Of a stretch of 64,000 nt of DNA, positions 51,478-64,000 are shown piece after piece. Both the position numbers and the translations under genes were made by a program. This stretch comes from Anabas testudineus (taxonomy: Eukaryota; Chordata; Actinopteri; Anabantiformes; Anabantidae): NCBI RefSeq assembly GCF_900324465.2, contig NC_046616.1:7689047-7753046 (forward strand), in the 5' to 3' direction. Numbering within the stretch: position 1 is the stretch's first letter; every line of letters starts with the position of its first letter. The notes under the pieces were generated by a model that saw nothing but the letters and a program-made list of their open reading frames with translations, was not told where the DNA came from and made no database searches.

Positions 51478-51640
51478 CTTACCTTGCTGGGTTGATGAGG
51501 TGAGGTTGCACTAAGGTTGGAAAGAGAAACGCCGTCTTTATATATTCTGAGTCCTTTGCCTCAGGAACTTATTTTAGGATCTTGTTTATTTATTATAATG
51601 AATCCTGACCTATATGTTGACTTTGACTTAAAGAAAAACA
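51478..51640 (-). promoter_or_regulatory. Promoter and non-coding first exon of lectin copy 1
   Basis: A consensus donor (AGCAAG|gtaagc) ends a short non-coding exon at about 51484. A TATA box (TATATAAAGACGG on the minus strand, about 51532-51544) lies just upstream. The block AAGTTCCTGAGGCAAAG (about 51553-51570) and 'attataatga' further out are shared with the paralogue's promoter at 54.9-55.0 kb. Confidence 0.75.
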
Positions 51641-53308
51641 AAATACTCTTTAAATTATGTTAAAACAAACACAAGCTAAGTTCTAAATACTGATCATTAA
51701 TTAGTGACCAGATAAAAGCACATTGTACAAAGAAAAATCATTATCTTGTAATTGTGACCTACCAATAAAAAATATTTTGTAAATAATGACAATTAGAAGC
51801 GGGACTTTTACTGCATATTATGTGTTCTTTTATTAATTTGTTCTCTAGTAATAATTTTGATTCAGACCATGAATCACAATAGATTTTCACAGCAGTCCAT
51901 CTAATAGTTGATGAGATACAACCAGGAGCTGTGACTGATTAAACACAGCCATAAAAAGTTCAATAAAGCCATAGTCACAAAACTGCATGATTGGATCAAA
52001 TATTTACTTCATATTTTATTATTTATTTCACACATAACTAATTTATTTATATGTTCAGTCAACGTATTTGCAACTGGCCATTTCTGTAAATAGTCAACAT
52101 CATTTTCTCATTAAGTCAATAGACATCATAGTTCATGTAGTATGATTAGGATCACAGCAAAGATGCATGTGTGAAGCCAGTTTAATTGTATAGACGTGTT
52201 ATTTCTAGGAAACATGTAAACGGGGCTCGCTGCTTCTTGCTTTTGCATCGAATATTGCTACATGTAAATGATGAGGTGATGAAGACTTCTCTAATAAAAG
52301 CATAATTTCTATCACTGATGAAACTGATGAAGGCTTTTGGTAACACAAGGTCGAATACACAAAAAATAATCTGGCTGACAAATACTTTGAACACAACCCT
52401 TTGGGTATTTAGCTGAGACAACATCTGTTTGTTGTTTAATATAACTTCCTACAAACATCCTGGTTGAGACTAGTGAGAAACTCATCATGAGTAAATATTG
52501 CTGTAGAAAGAAAGCCACAGGCTGTGAGCTTTATTTAACTAACTAGCTATGGCCAGAATAATTTAAAGTAAGTATATAAGTATCAAATTATTTGAAACCT
52601 TATTGTTTATTTTGGAACATGCTGTTTGTATAATCAGCACCACATTCACTATGTTTAAATATTGCTGTAGAAGCTCAACTTCAGAGTAACTATACTTATA
52701 ACTAACTTATATTCTCATCCTAATGATTATTTAAGACTAAAAAAATGTTGCATAAGTGAGGGAGAGAGTACTCCCATCTATAGTACCAATTAAGTTAAAG
52801 ACCACGTTTGAATCCCATGTGAAGTACATTGTGATCCATTCCTCTTTGTTTTAGCACTTTACTCTTCAATAAAGGAACAAGCCAACAAATTAATTTAATA
52901 ACTTACAAGAAAAGTCCCACATTTTAACATTTTATACTAATGTATGCTACACTTGTATACGTTTATAAAATACAGAAATTTCAAAAGCTAAATTTACTTT
53001 TGCCCTTTAAAAACAGTGAATTACATTGTTGAGCAAGACAAAAGCACATAGAAGAAATTAATCTGGCAAGCAGTCCAGAGGGGATGTTAAATTAAGATTT
53101 GTTTATTTTCAGTTTACCTTTTTATCTATTGCACTACATATATTTGAATTGTACCACTGTGTTATATTGGTGCACTTGTAAATAAGAAGAAGGACGAGAC
53201 GCTTTGCTGATCACGAGACTGTTTATTGATTAATAAATGAGAGAAACCAGACTTGTTGACTTGTTGATCTTCCAGCAGTGACATCGTCGGCTGGGATCAT
53301 GGCTGGGA
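51641..53308. other. Spacer between tandem lectin genes
   Basis: No gene was seen. The part at about 52400-52530 matches 55630-55745 ('gagtaaatattgct', 'aaagccacag'), so the upstream flank was duplicated with the gene. A minus-strand AATAAA (53222-53227 on the plus strand) is the probable poly(A) signal of copy 2. Confidence 0.6.
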
Positions 53309-54765
53309 TCAATACAGGCTCTTCCCACAAACATAAGACTTCTTGTTCTGACAATTTAGGTCGTTGGCCTTACCTGGAATTCAAAATGTCAAACTCTCAT
53401 TACCAGTGGATTGTTTTTTAGTCAATATAAAAAAAAAAGAGTTGTCACTTTAAGGTTTGATTGGATATTTATATATATGTATATATATATTTATACAAAT
53501 CACATGATTACTACTTACCACTAAAGGCATTCACCATACAATTTTCTGCTCCTCCTCCGTTACTGGGCTCCCCTGCTGACCAGAACTTGTAATCAAACTT
53601 GGAGCCATCACTCCACAGCCACACACCCTCCTGAAAGAAAATGAGTTTGGTTCAATCAAACACATATTTTACCACCACTGCATTGCTGTGAGGGTTAATG
53701 GGATTTTTTAAAACCTCACCTTAACTGCATCATGGCCTCCAAGCCAACTTGGTACCTCTGAGCCAGTCGACCTCTTGATCATTTCTTCAATGAAGGTTAA
53801 CTGCTCTTTGTTGTGGACTGGAGCCAGATTCCCACCAACAGCGATGCAGGCGACCTAGTGAAGGAGACAAATTGTGAAGCCAAGGAATTCTTCTGAAGGA
53901 TTGTTTGAAGAGGAAGCCCTTTTTTAAAGCATGTCGTGAACGTGTCAGTGTGGCAGGTATAAGTGAATGAATTCCAAACTGCACCTCTGCATCAGCCCAG
54001 TCCTTTGCACTGAAGTAGAAGATATAACAGTTGTTTTCAAACTGAGTCCACCCAGGAGGGCAGCTCACACAGCAGTCGCCGTCCTCGTCAGGATTTACTT
54101 GGCATAAGAATGACAGAAGAAAAAATTAGTTGCTCCTCGTGTTGGAGTTAAAGTCTCAGCAGTCTGAGTTAGCCAAAGGTTTCCTATTTACCAAAGGTAA
54201 CCTTGTCATATTGTTTGTTCTTGATCTATGTCAGTGTAGGTTTGTTAGGATTAAACAGTGGATTAGCCGCAGGTTAGCTTCAGATATATATATATATTTT
54301 TTGCAACATGTACCTGTTATCGATACATAAAGTAGAGTACATTAGACATTAGGTGAGCTTTATTATAATGGCAGCCCAATACTACAGCTAAAAAAATAAA
54401 AAATAAAGTATTATGTCTTTCAACACAGTCAGTTCTGTGTTTACAGAACTTATCATACAGAAAGTATCAAACAAAGAGAAGACGCAGCAATCATTTTAAA
54501 AGTTTCAGTCCTCATCAGTAACTCTGAGGTTTACTGTATTTAGAAACTTCAACTCCAGGAGATACCAACCTGACTGATCTTTTCCCTGTGCCTGTGAACA
54601 CACGCACAAATGACAATATAAGTTACTGACAATAACACATTTTCATTTACATTTACTGATAAAGTTAAAAATATGTAAAATACTGTTTATAATACCTACA
54701 TTTGCTCCAGTCCACAGTCCGCCAGTCAAACAGAGGAGGACAACGAAATACAGGCTTGATGCCAT
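53309..54765 (-). CDS. Secreted C-type lectin (ladderlectin/type II AFP-like), copy 2
   Basis: Six coding exons, parallel to copy 1: 54700-54765 (ATG at 54763-54765), 54570-54591, 53985-54097, 53720-53854, 53519-53630 and 53309-53373. They give 170 aa. The signal peptide MASSLYFVVLLCLTGGLWTG differs only slightly from copy 1. The lectin domain starts CCVSCPPGWTQFENNCY and keeps WADAE, WLGGHD and WLWSDGS. Its specificity triplet at 133-135 is EPS rather than EPN, and the second calcium-site-like motif reads AND. It ends SYVCGKSLY. The third exon is five residues longer than in copy 1. Loss of the Asn in the triplet suggests altered or lost calcium/sugar binding, while the frame is fully open, so divergence of function is more likely than decay. 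Confidence 0.9.
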
Positions 54766-54854
54766 CTGTGTAAAATTGTAGAGAAGCAAATGCATCATGA
54801 AGTCTAAATGTGAGGGTGAGTTATGATGAAGGGCTGGAAATCGAAGCTCACCTC

Positions 54855-55030
54855 GCTACGATGATCAGATGAGGTTGCACTTGCAGCAGCTGGATGTTTT
54901 GGAAAAGGAAGCCCGGTCTTTATATACCCTCTGTGTGGCTGCTTTGCCTCAGGAACTTGGAACATGTCTTGTTCTGGCTTCTGTTTTATCGTGTACATTG
55001 TTTAATTATTATAATGAATTCTGAACTATT
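54855..55030 (-). promoter_or_regulatory. Promoter and non-coding first exon of lectin copy 2
   Basis: A donor (AGCGAG|gtgagc on the minus strand, about 54853) ends a non-coding exon. The TATA box (TATATAAAGACC) lies at about 54916-54927. The CCTGAGGCAAAG block at about 54945-54956 and the flanking 'attataatga' correspond in order and spacing to the copy-1 promoter, so both were duplicated with the gene. Confidence 0.75.
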
Positions 55031-58000
55031 TGTTGAAACAGACCTGAGGAAAGACAGAGTACTCTTTGAACAATATTAATAAAACACACTCGACCTTTAA
55101 GGCAGCAACATGTGAAGTTCTGAGAAGTGTTTTATTTCTTAGCACTAATATGAGCAGTTAAAGGGCAAGTTCATTTTCAAGTGTCCTTCAAAACAACAGT
55201 CAGGTGTTCACATGAACACTCAAAGTCTTTGTGCTGTTAAAAAATGATCCCAGTGATTTTAATGCATATTTTAATGTAATAGTAAAATCTGTACATATAA
55301 TATTTCCACTGATCAGCATGATCATGGTGTCCCCTATTCACCACAACATTAAAACCACCAAGTGGGTTTACCTCCCTTTGTTAAAATGTATATAATATAA
55401 TTTATAATTTAATACTAGTAACAGATTGGCATTTATTAATGTAAGAGTACACTTTTACTTTCTGCCACACTTCTAAACACAGGACACTGCTTCTTACTGT
55501 TGCGCTGCATGTTGGCACTGGGTTTAAAATCATGAGGTGTGGCTTTGTCTAATAACAATTTTATTCCCACGGCATGAACTGATGAATCAGACACTTAACG
55601 GATTTTGGTGGCTGACACATCCTCTGAACAAACCCCCACCTTGGGTATTTACTTAAGACAATTTTTCAGACATTACGGTTTAGTACAGTGAGACTCATAG
55701 TGAGTAAATATTGCTATAAAGAAAAGCCACAGGGCATCAGTATTATTGAACCGAGATCACTATAACACTATATGAACAAAATAAAAGAGTCTGAAATCAG
55801 TTTGGTGTGTTCACCATGAATTTAAGTCACTTGAATTGATTAGATCTTCAGGATTAATGTGAAATAACACAAAAGAATCCGGGAAACTTTTGGATTTTCA
55901 AGTAATTCCTGTTATTTTATTCTCAATCTGTTGCACAGTCCTCTCAATGTGCTGTCTCTCAAGTTTCCCGTCAAGCTGTTGGCTGCTGCATAACTTTTTC
56001 CTATAATTCTTATTGTGACATTAATACATTTTTGCTATCAAATGTTAGGAGATCATACGGATTGTCAACAACAGGCCAGCACTGACTACCTGCTCTACCG
56101 GTAAAGCTGAAATCGTGACAGCACTGTTACCCACTTGAACAAACTACTTTGGCTGCTTACTTATGACAATTTTGTTTAATTTGGAACCTTCTCACATTAA
56201 GTACAGGTGTTCATATTGGGTGAAGCTCCACACCTCATCACCTGTGAGCTCCTATATCTGAAGTATAATCGCTGACACCATCCTCTGTCTGCCTACAGGC
56301 CACACAGGACAGAACTTTAATAATTCATAATGAATTGCTGAGCTGCAAGCTTCACTCTTCTCATTTATCCAAAATCCCAACTTTATAAACAGAGATATAA
56401 ATCAGCATAGTTTATTTACAGGATTGGCAGTAACAGGCTTCTTTCACTGACTTTGTTTCTTCCGTTACGCTCAATGTTTATCAGCGTGATCGAACACAGA
56501 CCGAACAAGGTCAAAGGAACAAGGAGAAGTCATGAGTAACATTTACAAAGCTTAAAAAATAAAGTAATTCCTCATGTGGAAAACACCCTAAAAAAACAAG
56601 GTCAACTCAAGCATCACATTTAGTACTTAAGCGAAGTGCAGAACTGTGAAGGCACTTACTCAGTGTACAGTGCTGAGGTACCTTTACTTGACCGTTTCCA
56701 TTTAACTTTACAGTTTTAACCATGTGTGTACATCAGATTTTGGGTTCTTGTGCGTGCAAGCTGATCACAGCTGTTACACAGCCTTTCACAAATAGGTGTG
56801 TAAAGAAAAGGGCATTGCTAGTTTTTAATGCAAAATGTTTTGAATGTGTTATAATTTGTTGTTGTAGGCATATGATGTCTTCCTGAAACTGTTCGTATTT
56901 ATACTTATCAGGTTCCAATAAGCCCAAATAGCAAAGAGAAATAAAAAATGCATATCAAATTAGAGCTCGGGTCTTAAGAGGTTAATGTAAAGATGATAAT
57001 TCAAATTGAATGAATTTTAAGTCCTCATTTAATGCTGTGTGCTTTTAACAAACATTTCAGACAGTTCAAGTTAATCAGAAATCCTCAACTCATATTGTTA
57101 CTTATTCAGGAGCACCCAACGATGGTGCAAGTTCACTTCTTTAAATTATACACTAGTATACTAGTTATTAACTGGTATTTTTAAGCCAGGTATTGGATAT
57201 AATCCTGCATAGAAAGACAATTCAAAAAAAGACATATGAAATTACTGTTGGTTTTCCAGTGAATTATCACCTACTGGTTACTGATAATCCATCATGCAGA
57301 TTGAACAGGTTTCCTCTTAAGTATCTAGGTGTGAACGTGGACGCTGCTCCATCATCGCCCAGAGAGACGGTATCTGCCACGTGGTGCTGTAGATATGATA
57401 TATACTGTACATCCACCACAATCGTCTTCTAGTCTACAAACATACACAATCGAGGACAATTCAAATCCAAAATCAACAGTCAAACAAATAGGCTTTAGTC
57501 CAGAATCATCATACAAGTCATTTATCTGAGACAGTGAAGTCCATGTGAAAGAGTGGAGAATGAAGCTAAATAGTCCCATCACAAACCAGGAAGTCAGGTC
57601 TGGATCCTGAAACTCTGAAGAGACTAAGGTCATAAAGTCAAAGCCCAGCTGAATAGTCAGAGATCGTTGGTAAATCACTGGTGTCTCTAAAAGGATGTTT
57701 GGAAGCATCTTTGGCTGGTAATAACACATCAGAGCCCTCATTTAGGAAATTCTAGCTGTTGCCATCAAACACAAACCTAACTCCAATGTCAGTTCGATTG
57801 AACTCAGTTCCTGAGTTATTTTGGTTCTCAGCAAGTCAGCAAGATAAAGGTTGATGTTTTAGAAATCAATCAATACAAGTTATTATCAGTATCTAGTTAC
57901 CAATCCCTGTCTCAGATTGATGCCCAGAGAAAGTGTCTTTACATACATTGTGCAACATTTGATTCTTTAAGTGATGGGAAGTGTTCAGTGAGGTCTCGAT

Positions 58001-61000
58001 TGGAAACACGTGTCAGACGTGTTTCCAGTGTCTCTGTTTTATGCCGAATGTGTTGACAGGCAGCAGGTGTAGCAGCGAAAGCTGAAAAACAGGTTTCATC
58101 CGTTTTTAACCCTTAAAATGAGCAAATATTACTGTTTGAAAGCCCCATTAATGAAGCAGCACGGTGTCTCTGAGAGAGATAGATCCCAGAAGTCATCATG
58201 AGGTGAGAAAATGGTTCTGTGATATAATTTCAAAGGGATCCTGTTATTTGAAACTCTCCCTAATAACATCTTAGGCCATGCCGTTTTGTCCTTTGACCAC
58301 AAGAGGGCACCGTCCCCTCAGGTGTGAAATAGATATATATATATAATAAACAATACAGTTACCTAGAACTGATTATTGCTATTTACTAAAATAGCATTAC
58401 GTGATTTGTAATCCATCAAGTTCCATCAGAACAAACATTGAAAGGAATCTTCAGACTTACCAAATCCTGACTGAGACCCTGTAGAGACTCAAAAGCGGTT
58501 TTGTATTGTAGAAGTACTGCAATAGGTAAAAATATCAACAATGTGCAGTGCAGAAATATTTTAAAAGAAGTTTGCATACAGAATTGAAAGTACACACAGT
58601 AGTATTAGCACCCAGGACACCAAAGTGCTTAAAGTAAAAATGTAATTAAACTACTTCTTACACAGAATGGTTGATTTTGGTTTTGACAAATCTGATTATA
58701 GATTTTTTAAATGTGTAAAAGTCCTTTTAGTGTTTCTGGTTAACTTAACGACACTGTGCTGTGTGCATTATTATTACGCAGGGGTATTTTCTCAGGGTCA
58801 TTGTATTGTTGGACAAAGGGCCAGGTCAACATTAGGTCAACTTTAAGCCTACACAATAAGATATTAGAAAAGCTTTCTGAAGCATCTCTAGGTACATTTA
58901 GCAAATGTATTTCTTTAATAGAAAGGAAAAAACAGTACTCAATAATAATAATAATAAACTATTGGTGTCATTCTGCACTGATACTAGAGTGAAATAGTGA
59001 TGCTGCAATAAAAACTTTTGCAGTACCGTTAATATAAAAGTGCTGATTCTTCACGCAAAAATTTAAACTGCAAACAAAAACAGGTGGATGGCAAAAACAC
59101 TTCTGTACACTTCGTAGCTTCTGTGCAAGAATAGAAATTTTGGCAGGTGCGTGTGACTTGTATTTGTGTGTGTCTATTGAGTGAAGCATAGGCATCGGCC
59201 ATTTCCTATGTTCTTGCACTCTCTTACTCTTCTGTATTGAACCAGTGTATTTTCATATCTAATAGTTGACAATCTGTGTGCCTGCTGCTGAGAAGTTGAC
59301 ATGAGACGTGTTCTCCTAATTGCTGCAGGAATCCTGGGCTTCTACTGTTTTTTCTTATGTGGTTGTGTTTTTATTTGAGGTAATAATGCCTTCACATTTT
59401 CAGTGAGTGTTTTGTTAAAAGGAAGTTCCTACCTTCCTCTCAGGGTAGATTTGGCCCTCGCTAAACTTCTTGGCCGACATTAGAGTTGTGTGAGAGAGAT
59501 GGTGTGTTTGTATGTTGTTTGGACATTTAGTCTCGTGAAAAGTTCCTCTCCTTGTGCTCAGTTTTAATTAGTGGAGCCTCAGTGACTGTATCCTGTATTT
59601 GTACCTGTCTTTGTGTTTTCGGCTTTGTGAAACTGAGTGCTGTTGAAAACCCAACAGGCACGGTATGGGTTTGTGCTGGATGGCTGTGGTTTCAATTCCA
59701 TTGAAATTCAGCATGTGAAATACCACACGGTGCCTTTCATGACATGAATCCATGACACATTTGTGGCAAGTCAACAAAATTTCACAAGGAGATGGCAACT
59801 GCTGATCGAATAGCCGGTCTGTTGTATACAATACAAAATACAGACGCTTCACAACTGGGTGCAAAACACAGGTAACAACAGAAATACTGGAATAATAACC
59901 ATAAGACTCTAATTACAACTTATCACAGCTACTCAAAGCTTTCTGAAATTTAAAAAACAGACTATTGGAGTGAAGGATGCCTCTCATTTTGCTCCTTTTG
60001 CCTCTTATCCACCAGCAATCCATTCACATTGATAACTGGGCGGACACAGGAGAATACTGCTGGATCTTAAGTGGCAGCTTTGAGATAAGAGCTCCTCAAG
60101 CTTCTTCTAATTCTGGCCTGTTTTAGTTAGGTTTAGACTGAGCACAGATCTGTATCTTTAACCTCACTGTCCCCTGAGTCTGACACTGCAGTTAACATGA
60201 CACCCTGAGCTCTCAGACTTCAATTAAATCCATTCGTTAGTTTGACTCCAACTTTACTGTGGGATTTAGATCCATTAATTCTTCCTGGCGAAATAATCAC
60301 TTCAGCTGGCGAATGAAATTTAAGCAGGATTGGGTGGTAAGAAGTCTAGAAAAGATAAAACAAGTAGAAGTTAAGAAAAGTGTTTACGTAACATGTAACA
60401 CGTCCTGTAATCTCACATCCTGAGTTGGTTGATTTAAGGGTCGAATCAAACAGCCATAGAGTCTCATCTATACCTTAGTTTGACCCCTGTGGAGGGATTT
60501 GACTTCAGTAAAACGATCTACTGAAGAAAATCTATGGGATTTACTGAAACAGTAATTTTCACAAGGAAGTCTACACTTAAAATGATGTGCACTGATGAGT
60601 AGAGTTTCCTGAAAGTTAATTTTAAAGCTACGGATCAGAGAGTGAACTGCAGTTAACGATACTGTGATCAAAACCTTGACATCCACAGATACTGACAGAG
60701 AAACATGATGCATAATTACAATTAGAGTAACAGTGATTTATTGGCTACAGGACCAAACTTTGAAAACAATTAACAGCTTGTGTATTGTGTCTAAATGTAA
60801 GGGGTCATAAATCAAATTATTACATTTGTTTAGATGGAAAAAAAGGAAAAATCTAAAATCTCAGGACAAACTAGTCCTCTCGAAACTCAAACTGCTCAGC
60901 TTTACCATTCGTTCTCTGACTTGTCAATTGAGTCAAAACAGGAAATAGTTGCATTGCTTCCTGTCTGTTGCCCTCTTCAGCTTGTTTTCATCCTCAAAGA

Positions 61001-64000
61001 CACGTTGAAGTACTGTAGGAGGTTTATGCTCATTAAAAGCTTCTTAAAAGACAGTTATAGTTGGATAACTGTTTAAAATAGCCAATAACCTTATAACTGT
61101 GTCATAATAGACCTAGTTTTGAATTGAGCCAGTATAAACTAGCAGCACACTGAGCATTGAATCAGAAGACAAGTCAAAATTATTTGAGACAGTTTGCTCT
61201 CAAGGTTTTGGTTTAATTTTAAAAGCCATTGTCCGGTGCAGACATAGTTTGTAAGGAAACAGCAAAAACTAAAAAGCATTGTGTTGAACTCGATGAATTC
61301 AATAACGTGATTTACTCAACCGGGCCAGATTTTGGCTTCTTTGATCAGCACCACAGAAGCTGCAACCAAAACACTCCAGTTTCGATGGTGGTGTAACATA
61401 AAGCACAACCTCACAGGGCTGCTACAGTAGCTTGGCTGTAGATTGTTGACTTCCCTCAGGGAAACACTCTTTCTTCTGTTCTTCCATTCATTTTTATTCC
61501 TTTGTTATCACCTGTAAAGCTGCCGGCAGGCTCAGGGACCACGTCCCCTCCCTTCTCTCTGTGTTTGTTGTAACAAACCACAGATACCGCCCGAGGGGTC
61601 AAACCCTCAGTGTTGAAGACATTTGTTTGTTTTCGTCTTTCTCTTCTATGGAGTTATTTTAATAAACGTTCTTTATTCTCGCTGGCCTTTTTCCTCACTT
61701 CTCTTTCCTTTCACTTTATTTCTTGTTTGCCTTCTACCTACTGCATCCAGGTTTGCAAAGCACACCACTATTTGTTGCCACTCAGAGCCATATGGGGATC
61801 AAAGACAAACAAAAGGATAAAATGACTCGATCTTCACAGAAAAAATGGTAATCGAGTACTGATTTTGTTGAGTCTGCCTTTTTGGCTGCTTTACAGGGAA
61901 CATACAGTTTACTGCTGCCTAATTACTCTGTATGTACAATTCTAGCTTTCATATTGAGTATGGAGCAAATGCTGGATCTCAGCAAAACACCATCTGTCCA
62001 CTCCACCGAATGGGTGAGGACTCCTTTCTAAGCTCTTCTGCGTTCCCAGAGATGATAAGCAGTTTCACAGCCGAGGCGTTTTAATATGTTACTATTAACA
62101 TACAGTCTCTGGGAGCCAGAATTCAACATGACTGTAGTTGTAGTAACTAATAGTAACAAATTAAAATAGTCACTGAAACCACCTAAAATCATAGTGTGTA
62201 GGATGCAGTTTTCTCCTACAGTCAAGGTTGGGTTTCTTTGAAGTACCACAACAATCCTTCCTTAACCTTGATATAACAGTTTCAGTTTCAGAAATGTAAC
62301 CTAACATTACCTTAAAAGAGTGGTGGTGCTTAACCTTTCTTTCTGTATCGTCTTAACTTTATTTCGATCTCCTTTTATTCTCATTACTTCTCTTAAAAGT
62401 CAGACTAAGCTTAGTAAAAGCAGAAGAGGACGGTCGCTACTTTGAGAATTAAATGTACAACAATGAGAAATGAAGCATGTTAAATTCCAACAAACATTTA
62501 TTTGTGAATTCTATGACAAACAGGAGGCAGTTATAATATCTCGATTTACAAGCTACATCGGTCAGAAAAAGAAAAATCAAATTTGTTTGGATTCTATCGG
62601 ATCGTTTCACCTCTTTAACATTTGCTGCAGTTTTTTCGTCATGTTTAAAATGTTCCTATGTACAGAGGAAATGCTCAAGTGTGGACTGTAAAGGGAGAGA
62701 GCTACATACTTCCGCAGTGACCTGGTTTCAGATCAGCTGTCGACATTCAGCTTTTCTCAAAGAAACAAAAGGACAGAGGGAGTACACACTTTTTGCTCTT
62801 TTCAAGTTTCAACGGGACAAATTTCCTTTGCGCGTACTCATATTTTGCTGTCATTGCATTCTCCTTTTTTATTCAAGAGTTAAGTTAAAAACACGAGCAG
62901 GTTATATAAAGCGAATATACAGGCAGTCTCTTATAGTTTAGCTAACTTTATGAACAGCTAAGAAATCATGTACATTTTTCCAGATGTAATAATTATACAA
63001 ATGTCATGGAAACACATTTAAAAAGGCTGGAAATATTCATGTTACTGTTCTGACAGGCGTACAGACACACAGGGAACTATGAGACTGATGCTTTCTGCCA
63101 TGCAACCTGTAGGAATCATCTGCCATTGGCTGGTGATAATGTGTGCGACCTGTAAAACTGTTCTGTCGTTGGCTGCACTGCCTAGTACTTAGAACCTGAG
63201 GGGGAGGAGCAAAGGTGACACCTGACAGGCAGGTGGAGAGGCGGAGACAGAACTGACCAATGACATCAGAGACGGAAAGAGATTTGAGTCTTAAACTGAC
63301 TGCGCCATTTTAGATTTTTTTTTTTTTTTTAATAGAAAATAGGTTCAGGTTGCAGAAAATACCAGTAGATGTGAGATATATTTCCAGTAATAAAAATCAA
63401 ATATAGTGGAAAAGATAAGAAAATAAATTAGTGTTGTTTTAAGCAATATAGATCAACTTTTATTTTAAGTGTCCAAATCGATTTTTACTTATTTTTACTT
63501 ACTTATGACATGAATGTACTGTAGCAGAAAAACAGTGGCAGTTTTATCCAGAGCCTGAACATGTGTATCATATCACTATGAAATACAGGCTTGTGCTGGA
63601 CTCAGTAATATCAGAAAAACCATTTGACCACAGCCTTGGTTGGAATTTTTACCCATCTGTTGGTCTGGTCACACAAAAGTGAAGCTTGACTTAGTCGCTT
63701 TACACGCTGTACTCTTTACACAGAGATCCCAGTCTGTCAGAATCTGTGTAGAATAGCAACCATTGCATTTTAATGTAAACATAAATACACCTACGACAAA
63801 ACAACAACTTAAGACCTTCAGTTGTAATTCCACGTCGAAGTAACGTGGAAGTTGGCATGGTCATACAGTATAGCTGTAGCCAAATATTTGCAGAAGAAAG
63901 TTCTAATTAAACCAAGACATCGTAGTTGAGGAAAGGCACTAAAGTGACTTTCTCATTGACAGTGAGACTAAATGACACGAGGACTAAAGCCCCATTATAT
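55031..64000. other. Long interval without a recognised gene
   Basis: Apart from the duplicated lectin flank (to about 55760) and a possible Tc1-like terminus at 55342-55361 ('ccacaacattaaaaccacca'), I recognise no exon, RNA gene or complete repeat. Open frames here (for example minus 57352-57741 and plus 62681-62941) show no family resemblance. The interval could be intergenic, or a long intron or 3' UTR of a gene beyond the window. Some stretches (61.5-61.6 and 63.1-63.3 kb) are less AT-rich than their surroundings. Confidence 0.5.
58297..58311 (+). promoter_or_regulatory. CTCF-like motif
   Basis: CCACAAGAGGGCACC matches the vertebrate CTCF core in the same orientation as the site at 3649. 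It lies in the gene-free interval downstream of the lectin cluster. Motif match only. Confidence 0.45.

Noticed and set aside
57352-57741. A 129-codon minus-strand frame in the empty right end
   Set aside because: No motif, signal peptide or splice context was recognised, and the length is possible by chance.

Overview
This window is vertebrate nuclear DNA, almost certainly from a teleost and probably a spiny-rayed (percomorph-type) fish. It is AT-rich and has spliced genes with GT-AG introns. It carries Tc1-type DNA transposon debris, a 5'-truncated L2-like LINE and many microsatellites. Its lectin families (ladderlectin/type II antifreeze-like C-type lectins and a rhamnose-binding lectin) are typical of fish. 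No prokaryotic features, CRISPR arrays or tRNA/rRNA genes were seen.

Layout. 0.5-3.5 kb (minus): the C1orf174-type gene (UPF0688), whose first coding exon was not found. 4.6-5.8 kb (plus): an intronless beta-1,3-N-acetylglucosaminyltransferase, best matched to B3GNT7. 8.2-30.5 kb (minus): a complete CEP104 that I could assemble as 21 coding exons and 941 codons, with phases agreeing throughout; its introns hold most of the transposon debris. 32.3-35.9 kb (plus): LRRC47 in 7 exons (560 aa), head to head with CEP104. 36.7-37.9 kb (minus): a decayed two-domain rhamnose-binding lectin gene. Directly upstream of it is a stray copy of LRRC47 intron 3/exon 4. 39.6-41.9 kb (minus): caspase-9 in 10 coding exons (437 aa), head to head with DNAJC16 at 42.9-46.7 kb (plus, 14 coding exons, 782 aa). 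47.2-49.5 kb: two Tc1-type DNA elements. 49.8-54.9 kb (minus): two tandem, apparently intact C-type lectin genes with duplicated promoters. From about 55.8 kb to the end I see no gene.

The genes do not form one pathway. CEP104 (ciliary tip), LRRC47, C1orf174, CASP9 (apoptosome caspase) and DNAJC16 (ER J-protein) all map, from memory, to human 1p36. The window therefore looks like an ancestral linkage group with local rearrangement, a B3GNT7 copy and lectin genes. The two head-to-head pairs (CEP104/LRRC47 and CASP9/DNAJC16) probably share promoter regions. I found no convincing new biological system. The most useful results are complete gene models with very short exons, a likely IAP-binding motif in caspase-9, an EB1-binding motif in the isolated last exon of CEP104, the lectin duplication, and the lectin relic beside a duplicated LRRC47 fragment.
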